Origin: Chloranthus sessilifolius
Lineage: Eukaryota > Streptophyta > Magnoliopsida > Chloranthales > Chloranthaceae
Direction of reading: 5' to 3'
Assembly: GCA_021018995.1 (NCBI GenBank)
Contig: CM037585.1
Coordinates: 86,032,646-86,096,645, forward strand
DNA length: 64,000 nt
The notes under the pieces are model-generated. The model was not told the origin of the DNA, did no database searches, and saw only the letters and a program-made list of their open reading frames with translations. Both the position numbers and the translations under genes were made by a program. Below are positions 21,774 to 33,253 of the stretch, piece after piece. Position 1 is the first letter of the stretch; each line of letters begins with the position of its first letter.

Positions 21774-23908
21774 TTACAATGAAATTTCTTCGCTAGACTG
21801 GGAGGAGGCGCCCGGGCAGGACGCGATGCTAGTCCGTCTTTCATTCTCCTCTTCCGTTCTAATGACCTCTAGACCTTCTAATAGTTTCATCATCCCTTCT
21901 AACGTGTAATCCACCAAGCGATTCGATTCTATCCCTAACTGAATTAACTTCAATCCAACTTCTCTCACCTTCCATATTTTCATCCTAGAGACAGAATTGG
22001 AATCCTCTTGGTCACTCACCCCCAAACTTACAGTATTGTACCTAACATCTTTCGTCTATCGACGCAGAATATATTTAGAAGGAATTTGGTCTACCTCTTC
22101 CTTGAAGTAAACTTTAAAGACGTGAGAACACAACAAACCCTCTTTCTCGAAGTGCTTATAATCACAAGTGGTCGTGGCATCTCCACATTTGAATTGAACT
22201 TTGAATGTTTGACTGCTATCCTCCCTGGCATCCCCACCACTTTTACCACTTTCACAAACTTGGAATACAATAACCGCCCCGACTTCCTCTTCGAACACCT
22301 TTTGGGCCTTAAAAGAGGCAAACCTTCGAAACTCAGAATGGAATCTACCAAACATGATTCTCGTATACACAGCAGCGGCATGCCTCTCGACTGAATTTGT
22401 AAACAAAAGCACTGGTTTCGTAGACATTGAGACGAGATCCTCCCAATTTTCTTTATCACGACGAGATTGAACGGCAATATCGTATTGCTTGACAAATTTT
22501 GTCAAACTCGTCTGGGCATTGACATAGGTATCGAAGAAAGAATTTATACTTTCTTCGCATTGCAAAGTGGTCATACCAGTCCAAAAGATATCGCTCAAGT
22601 AGCATGGAATCCATTTCCTTCTAAGAGCGTACATTTATTTCAACCACTCGTTGTCTTGCAATTGAAACTTCTCGACTAGTTTTACCCATCTCCTTTCGAA
22701 AGCATCAACCATTTTATTGAACTTGCACTGATTGTACTTTCGCTCGAAATTCTCAAACTTTACCTTCAGCTGAGAAAGTTGGTTCAATTCATTCCTCCCT
22801 AAATGCCATAAGTAGAGGCGATGCGTGGTCCCCGAAAGAACTTCGAATATGGCCTTGTTCATCTCGTTACATTGATCGGTGATGATTGCATTAGGTTTTT
22901 TATCACCCATGCAGTTCAGTCACGTGTTAAACAACCAAATGAAAGTCTCCTCCACCTCATCTGTGAGCAACGCACATCCAAAAAGCATCGTCTGCCAATG
23001 ATGGTTGACCCCCGTGAATGGGGCGAATGGTAGCAGCAATTTGTTTGTTTTATAAGTAGTGTCGAATACCACCACATCACCGAACTGTTGATACGCCATC
23101 CGTGACCTATGATCTGCCTAAAATATACTACGCATATGATATTCTTCGTCTAGTTTGGCTTCAAAGAAGAAACCATCTCCTTTATTCTACCTAGCAATGA
23201 AGGTCTTGATCATGGTCGTGCATATCGGATTGATGTTACTCTCATTTTTTATCTTCTTTAGATAATCCCGAGTTTATTGAGGGTTTACCATCACACCAGC
23301 CTCTCTATCCAAACTCGACAAAGCAACAGAAATCTTCAAAAGAGGAATTATGTCATCAAATGCTCCTACCAACGATTTACTTGCCCCATTCAACTTATTA
23401 TGTGATCGTAGTTCCTTTACCTTCGAAGGTGAATACAACTGATGATTATGAGGTTCTCTAAATTTCATAACCTCCCACAACTTTTGCTCATTGATCCTAA
23501 TCTTCAACCTTGCTTCACATCCGCATCTGTTATCTCTTGAACATTTTATATTGGAGTGTAATTTGTGCTTGTCAGGCTGCTTGAACCCTTCGAACGAACA
23601 TACATATTTTCTCTTTATAATCTCCCCCTTTGCGGATTTGTAGGTGTTACTTTTCCTAACGCTGAAACTAACTTTCTTCGTGTATAAATTATAGAAGTCA
23701 TATGCCTCATCTTCAGATTGGAATTTCAAGCCTATACGTGGCTTCTATTTCTCGCTCATATTCTCTGCTCCTTCACAAGAATCAAGCATTTCGATATCCC
23801 TATCACCACCAAGTGGAACTCCTGCATAAGAAACTGTCTCAGTGGGAGATTTAAATCAACACCACCTACATTGAATCCTCTAATCGAGTCCATTACAGGG
23901 CCCTGCAT
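21774..23908 (-). pseudogene. FAR1-related sequence (FRS) / MULE-transposase-derived protein, broken
   Basis: In order on the minus strand: an N-terminal FAR1 DNA-binding (WRKY-GCM1 type) zinc finger (DEAYDFYNLYTKKVSFSVRK, then CRDNRCGCEARL and HNHQL; 23729-23400), the MULE transposase core ([39 protein letters not shown]; 23080-22780) and a SWIM zinc finger (CDYKHFEKEGLLCSHVFKVY; 22150-22090). The tail ends at 21774. FRS proteins are nuclear transcription factors domesticated from MULE transposases. Stops are at 23745-23747, 23274-23276, 23187-23189, 23118-23120, 22920-22922, 22635-22637 and 22056-22058, all in one preserved frame. A frameshift lies between the likely ATG at 23908 and the finger. 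It could be a dead FRS gene or a dead Jittery-like transposase. Confidence 0.9.
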
Positions 23909-23939
23909 TAGACAAAAAATGGGCTAATAAGGAAACAGA

Positions 23940-24570
23940 ATCGCAAGGAAGTAATGACGTTGTCATACCAAGCACAAGTGCTTCAATATGGAAGCGATGG
24001 TGCTTCTCAATCTTTGCGCCGTCTCTTCCTATCGCTTAGAATAAGAAGCGTGTGCTTATAAATTATATATTTTCTAATGCTTATAATTTTTTTTATCTCC
24101 TCCCTGTAAATAAGTGAAGGGATCTATCAACTACAAGCAGATGAGGAAACTGATCCACAAGAAACTGATAGCGTGGCCATACAAAGCGTATGCACTTCAA
24201 TATGGAAGCGATGGCTCTTCTAACTTGTAGCGTCTTCGCTTCTAAATCTTTGCGTTGTTGCTTCTTATCATTTCAAATAGGAAGCGTGTGCTTATAATTT
24301 ATATATTTTCAAATGCTTCTCAATTGTTGCGTCATCGCTTCTAACATATAGCATCGTCATTTGTAACTCATAGCGCTGTCGCTTCTCAATCGCTACGCCA
24401 TAGGTTCTTATTGCTTCAAATAAGAAGCAGTATCTCCACCTCATAAATAAGTGAAGAGATCCATCAACTACGAGCAGATGAGGAAACCGATTCACATACA
24501 AAGCGTCATCGTGTAGGCATAGAAGCGACGGCACATCTAATGTCATATACATTTGAATGTTCTGTAAGAT
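23940..24570. repeat. Imperfect direct repeats rich in AAGCG/CGCTTC
   Basis: Two to three copies of a 210-300 base unit (starting near 23965, 24180 and 24495). Each contains CTTCAATATGGAAGCGATGG-like, GAAGCGTGTGCTTATAA and AAATAAGTGAAG(G/A)GATC blocks. AAGCG and CGCTTC words are spread through it. It directly follows the 5' end of the FRS pseudogene and could be subterminal repeat of the same element; related words occur at 10310-10680. Confidence 0.7.
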
Positions 24571-24619
24571 GAAAATAATACACAAGAAAAAGAATTAATA
24601 CTTAGCTCAAATGTCAATC

Positions 24620-25045
24620 TTCTGGGCTTCTATCCAGTACGTGCTCCAAAAGAAAAAGCAAGTTATCTCTTCTACGCTTTTATCCAGTACGTACTCCAAA
24701 AAAATAGATAAAGAGCTTTCTTCGGTGCTGCAAGTTGGCTCTTCTGCGCTTCTATCCAGTACGTGCTACAGAAAAATAGAGAAACTTGTCTCTTATGGGC
24801 TTCTATCTAGTACGAACTCCAGAAAAATAGAGAAACGTGTCTCTTCTACGCTTCTATCCAGTACGAACTTTAAAAAAATAGAGAAACTTCAACTCTTCTG
24901 CCCTTCTATCCAGTGCGAGATCCAAATTTTCATGAAAGTTGCCTCTTCTGCGCTTCTATCCAGTACGTTCCTCCAAGAAAAATGAGAAAGTTGTCTCTTT
25001 GTGCTTCTATCCAATCAGAGCTCCAAAAAAAATGAGAAAGTTACA
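24620..25045. repeat. Minisatellite, about 50-65 base unit, eight copies
   Basis: CTTCTATCCAGTACG recurs eight times at roughly 50-65 base spacing (near 24627, 24680, 24748, 24800, 24858, 24903, 24952, 25001), each followed by a CTCCAAAAAAATAGAGAAA-like block. An open plus-strand frame through it only reflects the repeat. Confidence 0.85.
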
Positions 25046-25351
25046 AGCCAAAGAGAGGAAATAAAATAATAGAGAGAATGAACCTAAATAAGGAGGGAAA
25101 AAGAAGGAACTTGTACCAAATTTTGAATTGTTTTACTGCCATTACATTCGATAAGACCTTCTCCTTGGGAACAACGCTTCCTTCCTCCCTCCGTCAGGTA
25201 TAGCCTTTCCTAATTCCTCTACTGCCTACTTTACCTAACACTGACACTAGGAAACTCTCGTTGTGGCTAACCATGGCTGTGCTAAAGCACTTTCCACGTG
25301 TCTGCTTCCCATTTGGAGAGCGTAGAGAAATATCTATCCCCAAGCACATTT

Positions 25352-25379
25352 TCCCTTTTTCCATATATATATATATATG
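25352..25379. repeat. (TA)n tract left of MITE
   Basis: Short TA run adjoining the inverted-repeat element. The stretch 25046-25351 to its left shows no gene. Confidence 0.6.
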
Positions 25380-25741
25380 AAAAAGGGTATATCGGTTGGA
25401 GTGCATGGATGAACTCATGCACTTGAATCCTAGATCACACACCACGTGGCACATGATCTCATGTGCCAGGTGGCATATGATTTATAAAGATAATTAAAAA
25501 AGTAATTTTTTTTATGGTCAAACTTTGGGTATCGCTCCATACATCTTGGTGTATTGAATATTTCTCCTTTTACCATAATTCATATGGTAGATATGCATTA
25601 GATCATGTCCAAATTTTTAGGGTAACCTCTGATTGTCCGCGGGCAAGTAGTTATGCCACATAATCTCTTGTACGGGTGCCACATGGACCCCACCTGATTG
25701 GAATGCATGGATCCATCATGCATTCCAACCCATATCCCCAA
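25380..25741. mobile_element. Inverted-repeat MITE between two TA microsatellites
   Basis: The left end (GGGTATATCGGTTGGAGTGC..) and the reverse complement of the right end (GGGATATGGGTTGGAATGC..) match over about 80-90 bases with mismatches, including shared ATGCA/TGTGGCA blocks. No coding capacity. Both sides are TA-rich (25352-25379; 25751-25807), which suggests insertion into a TA repeat. Confidence 0.55.
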
Positions 25742-25750
25742 GAGCAATCA

Positions 25751-25765
25751 GATAGATAGATAGAT

Positions 25766-25807
<42 letters not shown>
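25751..25807. repeat. (GATA)n(TA)n microsatellite
   Basis: GATA repeats followed by about 20 TA units. The following 200 bases up to 26004 show no gene. Confidence 0.95.
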
Positions 25808-25810
<3 letters not shown>

Positions 25811-26007
25811 TCCCGGGTTGAATCCAAGTAAGCCTGGTTTGAGAGCCCTAGAATCATCTATCGCTTTTGGGTTTATGTAGAATTTTTCATCATTCATTCC
25901 TTTTTAGAACAATTAGATAAACAAATAAGTTTCTTAAGAATATCAAGAAACCATATTTGCTTCTTACAGGAGCAATGGCAGCTTCTAAATCTTTTAATAT
26001 AGATTTA

Positions 26008-26972
26008 GGCTATGTATGGCATAGCTCTCTGCTAGCCCCTTCCATAGCAGAGCTCACCTGTTTTAACAAGTTCCCATCCTCTTTGCTGACATTCTGCTAC
26101 CTACTTTAGCAGGTACCCCTCCTACTTGATAACTCCTTACATAGCAAGATTTTATTCAAGATTTACCTATTTAGCAATTCTACCCTCCTCTCTACTCACT
26201 CCTTGCCAAAGCATATTTTATTTGCTCTGGCAGGGAGTTAGTAGAGAGCAAAGAGGTTGCTGTTAGAGCAGGTAAATCCTCCTTTGTAAGGAGTTAGAAA
26301 AGAGAATGGGAGCCAACTAAAGCAAGTGAACTTCCAATCTCATTAGAAGAGGCATGCAAATTGATCAAATGTGTTTCTTTTGTGGCCACGCGAAAGAATA
26401 CATTGAGCACCTTCTCCTTACCTGTAAGAAAATTTGGCCTATGTTTCTACTCTTTGACACATTTGGATATCTCGAAACAACATCAAATGAAACAACTCTT
26501 CGTTCAATGCTAAGAGGCTCATTCAAAATAATATCATCACCGTTTGCAATTGGGCAATTGCGGATGGCAAAGGCGCTTCTCTATTTAACATTAGAAGCTT
26601 CAAAGTGGAACATCTATTATTTATTTTTCACTCTTTGTAAGGGGTCGCTTTACTGTAGAGGTGATGGGTTTTTTATTCTTTGATTTTTGAAGGTTTTTTC
26701 TCGGATATTCCGGTTTCCTCCAGGTGTAGGCTTTTTCTCATTTCTCTCGAGTTTCCTATGCCACCCAAGTACCCAAGTATCCATTATGATTTTCTCCGAA
26801 AAGCTCAATTTTCCAGATAGCAATGCCTGGGTGCTTCCTAGTGTATTACTCGAACCCTCCTAGGCAATAGGCTAACTTTTATACATTTTAATAAAATAAA
26901 ATAACTTAAAAAAAAAAAAAGCAGGTGAACTCTATTATGGTAGGGGCTAGCAGAGAGCTATGCCATGCAGCC
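26008..26972. mobile_element. Tourist/PIF-Harbinger-like MITE, split by a LINE
   Basis: The termini GGCTATGTATGGCATAGC and (reverse complement of right end) GGCTGCATGGCATAGC continue as matching inverted repeats for about 50 bases, flanked by TTA on both sides (26005-26007, 26973-26975). Inner sequence is also partly self-complementary. Without the LINE insertion (26333-26920) the element is about 0.36-0.38 kb. The TTA duplication points to PIF/Harbinger. Confidence 0.65.
26333..26920 (+). mobile_element. 5'-truncated LINE (3' end of ORF2 and poly(A))
   Basis: A plus-strand frame (26354-26683) carries CFFCGHAKEYIEHLLLTC, the zinc-binding segment at the C-terminus of plant L1 reverse transcriptases (CX2C..HX4-5C). 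It is followed by a 3' UTR and a poly(A) run at 26908-26920. It is flanked by a duplication of about 11-14 bases (AAGCAAGTGAACT at about 26320-26332; GCAGGTGAACT at 26921-26931, one mismatch). Only the last part of ORF2 was copied; inactive. Confidence 0.8.
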
Positions 26973-27067
26973 TTAGAAGCTCCCATGTCATTTTCGCTAT
27001 ACTATTCGCGACCTTCAAAATGACAATATTATTAAATAAGTGTTGCCCTCTATTAGTTTACGAAAAA

Positions 27068-27228
27068 TTATAAATGGTGGACAGATTTTGATAGACAATT
27101 TTGCAAACAACTTATGTGGCACAGCGTGATTGGCGACAATGCTTGGGCCCCATTATGTGTATAACCAATAAAGTCATGCCAAATAAGCTGCTTGCAAAAT
27201 TGTTTATCAAAAATTGTCCATTGTATAA
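27068..27228. mobile_element. Foldback MITE (about 160 bp)
   Basis: The first about 60 bases (TTATAAATGGTGGACAG..) and the reverse complement of the last 60 (TTATACAATGGACAAT..) align with few mismatches, leaving about 30 bases of loop. No coding capacity. Family not determined. Confidence 0.65.
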
Positions 27229-27334
27229 CATTGTCCTTATTTTAGTTTATTTGAGTCTCCTCATCTCTCGTTAGGTAACAATGGTGATCGTTGGCTGTAT
27301 GCCAAGGTTCCTTGTCGAGTTCGGGTACATTACA

Positions 27335-27835
27335 TCAAAATAACCGAAAAAGGACGATCCAAAGCCGTCTTATTTTAAAAAAAAAGCCAGCTCAAAACCA
27401 TCCTCACGTCCGTTCTTTTCATTGGCATCTTAAATATACAAGACTATCCTAAACAGTCTTATATTCCATAAATAAGACGGACGAAAATGATTGTTTTCCA
27501 CAGTCCTAATATAAGACAGTCCAAAGCTGTCTCACAATAACCAATAAAGGACGATCACCGACCCTTTAATAATTTTGTTTAAAAAAATGAAGGGACGGTT
27601 GGAAACCATCCTTTATTGAACACTCTATTAGAGACGATCATGAGTTGTCTTATTTATTATATCAGACAGTCCTTTATGAACCATCCTATTTAAATGATGA
27701 TCAAAATAAGACAATCATGAGCTGTCTTATTTATTATATCAAACAGTCCTTTATAAACCTGAATGATGGTTGAAATAAGACGATCTTAGACAGTCCTTTT
27801 TTAAAAATTATAATAAAAAAATATTAATAATTCTG
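27335..27835. repeat. GACGGT/ACCGTC subterminal-type repeats (CACTA-like?)
   Basis: About ten degenerate copies of AAGACGGTC..AGCTGTCTTAT-like words in both orientations over 500 bases, beginning CATTACATCAAAATAACC near 27337. Dense inverted subterminal words of this kind occur in CACTA transposons, but a clean CACTA terminus and target duplication are not visible. Confidence 0.4.
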
Positions 27836-28221
27836 AGAAGGGCCTGTACCCAGAATATCGTGCTCATCCATCAAAAAATTATAAATGAACATAAAAAAAA
27901 ATACTTCAGAGTAATGATTATATCCTGCAATCCCATAGGTTGCCATTTATATAGGAGTATCAAAATTCACAAGAACATGATTTTACTGCAATTAATAGGT
28001 TGGTCAAAAAGTAAAAAAGAGGTGACTGCTACTAGGAACACTACTACTATACCATACCATCTTACCATGTCACAAAGATGAAATAAACAATATGAACATT
28101 GCAATTTATTTGGTTTGAATCTTAACAGTGGATCATAATAAAAACTTCTACCCACCCACAATAACCCTGGCCACAATCACAATGCTACATTCAAAGGGTG
28201 GATATGATATCAGTTAAATAC
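27836..28221. other. No gene seen
   Basis: AT-rich sequence 3' of the MTP pseudogene exons. The next expected MTP exons are not found here. Confidence 0.5.
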
Positions 28222-28419
28222 CTAGAGTGGCTATAATAGCAGCAAAAATGATAATGCCAACTAGTTGCACACGTAACTTGCCAATAGGATATTTGTAGAT
28301 ATTTATGTTCTCATTGACAAATGTGTGAACCAAAGGATACTGCCTGCCATTAGATCTAACAATGAATCTAGTGTTGAAGCAGCAAAAGCTATGGATCCAC
28401 TTTTTATTGTAGCATAGAC
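28222..28419 (-). pseudogene. Metal tolerance protein (MTP11-like, Mn-CDF) exon
   Basis: Between an acceptor (ACTGCAG, 28425-28420) and a donor (GTATTT, from 28221) the minus strand encodes [19 protein letters not shown], which includes the DSLLD metal-site motif of Mn-type cation diffusion facilitators. After a one-base deletion near 28308-28313 it continues with NIYKYPIGKLRVQLVGIII in another frame. In MTP8-11 proteins this spans transmembrane helices 2-3 of a vacuolar, Golgi or prevacuolar Mn/H+ antiporter. Splice sites are intact although the frame is lost, so this is a decayed copy of a spliced gene, not a retrocopy. Confidence 0.9.
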
Positions 28420-28622
28420 CTGCAGTCAGCAAAACACATTTCAATACTTGAAAAGTTTAAATTCATCAAAAAAACAAAAACTTGAAAAGTTTAAATAGTG
28501 TTAGGAATTGTTACCGGCATTTAATCTGATGTTAATCTGGGGATCTCATGATTTCATAGATGATTTTTTAGTCCTTTTGTGAAAATTTCAACCATTGTAC
28601 AGTCAATAAATGAGAGCAGTAC

Positions 28623-28795
28623 CTTAAAAGCCAACAACAAAATATTTGCATAATTGGAGAACTTCATTGCTAATTCATGTTGGACTTGCTCTTCAAGTGC
28701 TTCAGCCTCATCAATTCCATTGGACCTCTGTAAAGAGTCGACTTCTTCAAAGGATCATAAGGTAGCAAAGTGCTTTTCATAGTATTCTTTTTCCC
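28623..28795 (-). pseudogene. Metal tolerance protein (MTP11-like) preceding exon
   Basis: Acceptor TTGTTTTAG (to 28796) and donor GTACTG bound an exon encoding EKEYYEKHFATL, a TGA stop (28755-28757) where Lys is expected, then SFEEVDSLQRSNG and EQVQHELAMKFSNYANILLL. This is the cytosolic N-terminal tail and start of helix 1 of MTP9/10/11 proteins. It joins the exon at 28419 across an about 200-base intron. The earlier N-terminal exon of the family is not recognised upstream. Confidence 0.9.
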
Positions 28796-28970
28796 CTAAA
28801 ACAAATAAAAAGAGTTTGAATTTGTCAAATAAAAGAAGACTTTGGAGGAAGGTATGCAACATGGTTAGAAGTTTTTAACAAATTACTACAATGCAAAAGA
28901 TTGCTGTAAGAATACTCTTCAAATAACATTGGAAGTTACGATTCTCATTCAACAAAAGAGACATTAAAAA

Positions 28971-28973
<3 letters not shown>

Positions 28974-29046
<73 letters not shown>
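28974..29046. repeat. (CT)n(TA)n microsatellite
   Basis: About 22 CT units followed by about 14 TA units. Confidence 0.98.
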
Positions 29047-29050
<4 letters not shown>

Positions 29051-30790
29051 CCCATTTCAGATTCATGCACAAACCAGTGGCAATTAAAGCAGTCATGACC
29101 ACTTCAAGAGAGTCTCATATGCCCGAAGGTCCAAATAAACTGATACCACAAAGCCATCAGACCTTCCACATACCAGTAAAAATTAAAAGGAGAACCCTTA
29201 TGCATAAATGTATGAATACATGAAAAGAATCATAGGGATTGGTCTCGTAGAACAAAGAAAGGTTGACAATATTTCAAGCTCTCCTAGCTTACCTATCAAA
29301 ACACGAAACTAAAGGAACCACTAAAATAACCTAATTAAGAAACAACCAAAGACAGAAGCGAGCCTCCTTGGGAAATTCTGATAGAAATCTTGGATGAAGA
29401 ATTCGATGGCAAAGATCCGACATTGCTACCGAATGCACTTCCCATGAATCAAAATAGCAAAACAGCAAAACAAAGAATAGCAAACATTAGTTCAATATAC
29501 CATTCCAACTTTGATGAGGCTAGATACGTAAGCTCCACACTCTTATATCCAAAGCAAGGATAAATCAATAAGTGAAACAAACCACAACGGACTCATCATA
29601 TAATAGAATAGGGATAATGGCTCCTAACCAGCATTTAAACACCAGAATGGTGTTTAAATGATCTTACACCATTAAAGTTAGAATTCTAATCTCAAGACTA
29701 GCTAGCACTTCCAGCATGCAAAATCCAAATTCCGATAACCTTTATGTATGATTAAGGAAGCAGATAAAGGAGATCATGAGCCTACCATCAGATAGATTCT
29801 GATTCCATGTGGCACCCATCCCAAAAAAATGAACATGACAATGGGATGCCCATGCACCAACATGATCTCAGGCTCTCTTGAATCTCAATGATCAGGACTA
29901 AAAAAGATCTTTATCATCAATTCAAGCACGTGAAACTCTAGTTCAGGTCTCTTGGTTTAATTACTAATAAAAGGAAAAATACAATTGCTTAAATTATGAA
30001 ATGCTATCCATCCAAGGGACCAAATTCTAAAGATCCAATAACCACCGGTTAGGGATGTATCCAAAAATGAAAGGTTGTCTTTCGTTAACACATCAAAAGG
30101 GCAACTTTACAGGTGTAAATTAAATCTCAGAAAATAACAGCATCCTCAAAAAGCCGTAACTGTCAAAAGAAAAATTCTGAATTTTTTCCCATATTTACTG
30201 GCTTTGCTAGGATGGATTTTTCAAACCCGCTTTACTACCAAATCCCTATTTGGCCAGTTTTCTTGTGAAGAAATGATTTTACTGGAACATCAGCCGACCA
30301 ACAAATGATCAAACACTAGGGTTAGCACGTAATTGGGACACAAAAGAGTGTGAAACTTAGGGCATGGCATCTCCGCTGACCGAAGTGGCTATCGATCAGG
30401 TTGCTCAAATAACCAGATTACACTCCATCTGGATATGTTGTTACAGATTAGACCCTAAAAATGATGCACATATTTCTAAAAGTAACTGTAGATGTCAGTT
30501 GCTGGCATATAATTTGAAGCCAAAAGCCATGCTATATTGAAGAAAAACTAACCAAGTAACTACACAAAGCTATTCAAGAGAAACCAATAGCATCAGAATT
30601 AACATAAACCATTCATCATATCCTCCTCAGGTAATCAAAAGAAACTATGTTAGATGTAAGACCCCTCTATCTACAGTGACACACTACTTATACCAAGTTC
30701 AGATGTCCTGAAACGCACGGACAATAACCCCCACAGAAAGTTGTTCAATATAGACGCCACCAGTACCATAGCATAAAAAGAGAGTAGTAC
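29047..30790. other. No gene seen (intron-like)
   Basis: AT-rich unique-looking sequence with no open frame or repeat I can support; possibly a long intron of the MTP-related locus. Confidence 0.4.
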
Positions 30791-30969
30791 CTCAACAAAA
30801 GAACATGGAACTGCACACATTTTCGTGCAGCTTAGGCAGTTCCGGCACTGGGATGCTACCCGCATTTGATACCCCACCATGACCCGACGATGTCTCGGGC
30901 ATCTCATCAAACTTGATAAACTGACCACTCTGGCTGGCTGCGAGATGGGCATATAACTTATAGGGGCAA
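30791..30969 (-). pseudogene. Exon-like segment, product unrecognised
   Basis: The minus strand has a pyrimidine-rich tract and CTGCAG acceptor (30975-30970), about 180 bases of non-AT-rich sequence open in two frames (one reading SGQFIKFDEMPETSSGHGG, IPVPELPKLHENV), and a donor GAG|GTACTA at 30790. It contrasts with the surrounding AT-rich DNA. It could be a 5' exon of the MTP-related locus or of another decayed gene; I recognise no domain. Confidence 0.4.
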
Positions 30970-33253
30970 CTGCAGTAGAAAATAGAAATGTCAGGCCACT
31001 CCAAACGTTTGTGATAACTATCATAGAAAAAGAAATAAGAAATGTATATTCCAAGAGCACACCATTTCAATATGTGCCTAGCCAGAGTGGGATGGGCCAG
31101 GCTAGAGATCTGTCAAATTCCAAAACATGTAATTAAATATAGTCAGAGGTCTAGAGTTTGCCTCTAAGCCATGATTCTATCCTTTACATTGTGCGATGCC
31201 CTCAATTCATCACAGGTTCTATTTTGGAACATTCAAGGTATGGTGTCCGATCCGAGGTCATATAACAGATTATCAGATCTCCAATTCATGGCATCAAGAT
31301 AGATTCGTACAATGGACTTTGGGACACCATGCCACCATGGCATTAAATTTAATATCAAAAGCATTGAAATTCTATCGAATAGGCAACAAAATGTATTCAG
31401 AGTGAATATCGTAGTGATATCAAAATGCAATCACAAATGAGTATGTCAACATACATATAATGTGCTTCTCAAGTCAACTCCATTGATGCATATCATCAAA
31501 AATATAACATGCATCCCAATTTCAGCTCGAACAACTAATGTACCTATTTCATGCATTCACTTACACTGTAAAGTGCATTTGATAACACCTGCAATTTTCC
31601 TAAGCATTTCATAAAACATCGGGTGCACTCAATACATACGCTTCATTCACACAATCAATCATGCACTTGAAGTACACTAGTCCTATACCATTGTCAAGCA
31701 ATCAATCATGCATATTTGTACACAACATCAGCACCAGCTCCAAGCCTCCAACTATCTTAGATGCACAATAATTAGACACTTTGCATGCTATAAATATCTG
31801 TTAATCTGTACATAATAATCTCAGTCTCTTAATGACATAATCAAACACCTCAGGAGCACTAGACAACAATTGAATTGGTTGGTATCATCTGATGCCTATA
31901 TGTATCATTTGAATGATACAAATCGATGTCGCCAATAAGGGGTCTCAATGGGCTGGGCTTGAGCGCCACTCGGCCTACCATAGGTCGGGACTGGGCTAAG
32001 GAAAGTAGGCCAACATATAATTGGGCTGGTTCGTCCTGGCAGGATTAGTAAGTCAGGCCAGGTATGGACTGGATCCTATCCCCAACTCGACCAATTGAGA
32101 CACCTATGGCCTGAATATGAATCAACCAGTTTATCATTTGTGTTTCACAAAAAACAGTAAAGCCTAAATTAACATTTTTTCTAATGGGTATTGAAGAATC
32201 AGGTGGTACTCAGCTTCTTTTCACACCAGTGGATTAATCGATCACACGCTGGCATGTAGTTAGATGAATACTAGCTGCATCTATCTTTATATCAACCCTA
32301 GAAAAAATTTTAATGAGATAAAAAACACCCTTGTAAACTGTTTCTCTTGAATATACCGAATAGGATAAAAGATACCCCAACTCCCACCAGTATACGGAAG
32401 CAAAGAATAATATCTCTGTCTTCATAAATAAATATATACTTATAGTGCATGAAAATCTTTGTGCATCACAAGGTCGCCTCGATATACAGTCCATACTCCC
32501 TCCCATTATGGTCAGACCACCATCATAGACAAACTCTAGTGCCAATTCCCAAAATTGTGTATAACTACGTAATTGATGATCCGATCACTAATATAGATGT
32601 TTGGGTAGGACACCTAATACCAGTTGGGAAATTAGGGTGGGAGTGTGGGACCCACAACAAGAAAACTCCAAGAACAGCAAGATCGTAGTATCAAAACTCA
32701 AAATTGGGCTTAGATTTCTTCAAAATTTATATACAGATTCACTTCAAAATGAGGAAAAAACAAAAGAATATAAAAATAAAAAACACAAAAATAAAGAACT
32801 CTTTGTGAATCAAATGCCCAATAATAAAAAAAAGATAGGGCCAAAAGTTCTTCGGATCTCAAACCATCTATCTATAGCTTATGTTATTAAGCTTCAATAA
32901 AAAAGTTACACATCACACAACGTTTTCAGAAGAAACCCATAAAGAAAAAAAAAAAGAAAAAAAAAAAAAAAAGAAAGAAAAAATAGGGAGAGATGAGATC
33001 GATTTTAGACTATTCGTTTCTGTTTCTTCGCAGTCTCGATCCTCATCTATTAAAATTATTATTGATATTAGTAACTAAATCAGATCTTATCAACAACAAT
33101 AAAAAGTAAAATAATACATGAATTAGAAAAAATTACAAAATCAACAAATCTAACAACAAGAAACACAGATCATATCAACACAGATCCACCAAGATGAGTT
33201 CAGATCTATAAATTTAAAAAAATAAATAAATAAATAACAAAAAGAAGATTACC
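30970..33253. other. No gene seen (intron-like)
   Basis: AT-rich sequence. A GC-richer patch with GGGCTGGGC-type words at about 31940-32110 looks like an old repeat. A/G-rich low complexity lies near 32940-32985. Confidence 0.4.

Noticed and set aside
24611..24985. 124-codon plus-strand frame
   Set aside because: Translation of the minisatellite only; no start context or homology.
28875..29102. 75-codon minus-strand frame
   Set aside because: Produced by the CT/TA microsatellite.
30671..31060. LSD1-type zinc finger in the alternative frame of 30791-30969 (CRNCLSC..)
   Set aside because: The spacing and flanking residues of the LSD1 motif are absent.
31940..32110. GGGCTGGGC-rich patch as a promoter CpG-like region
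   Set aside because: No gene is linked to it and the words look like an old repeat.
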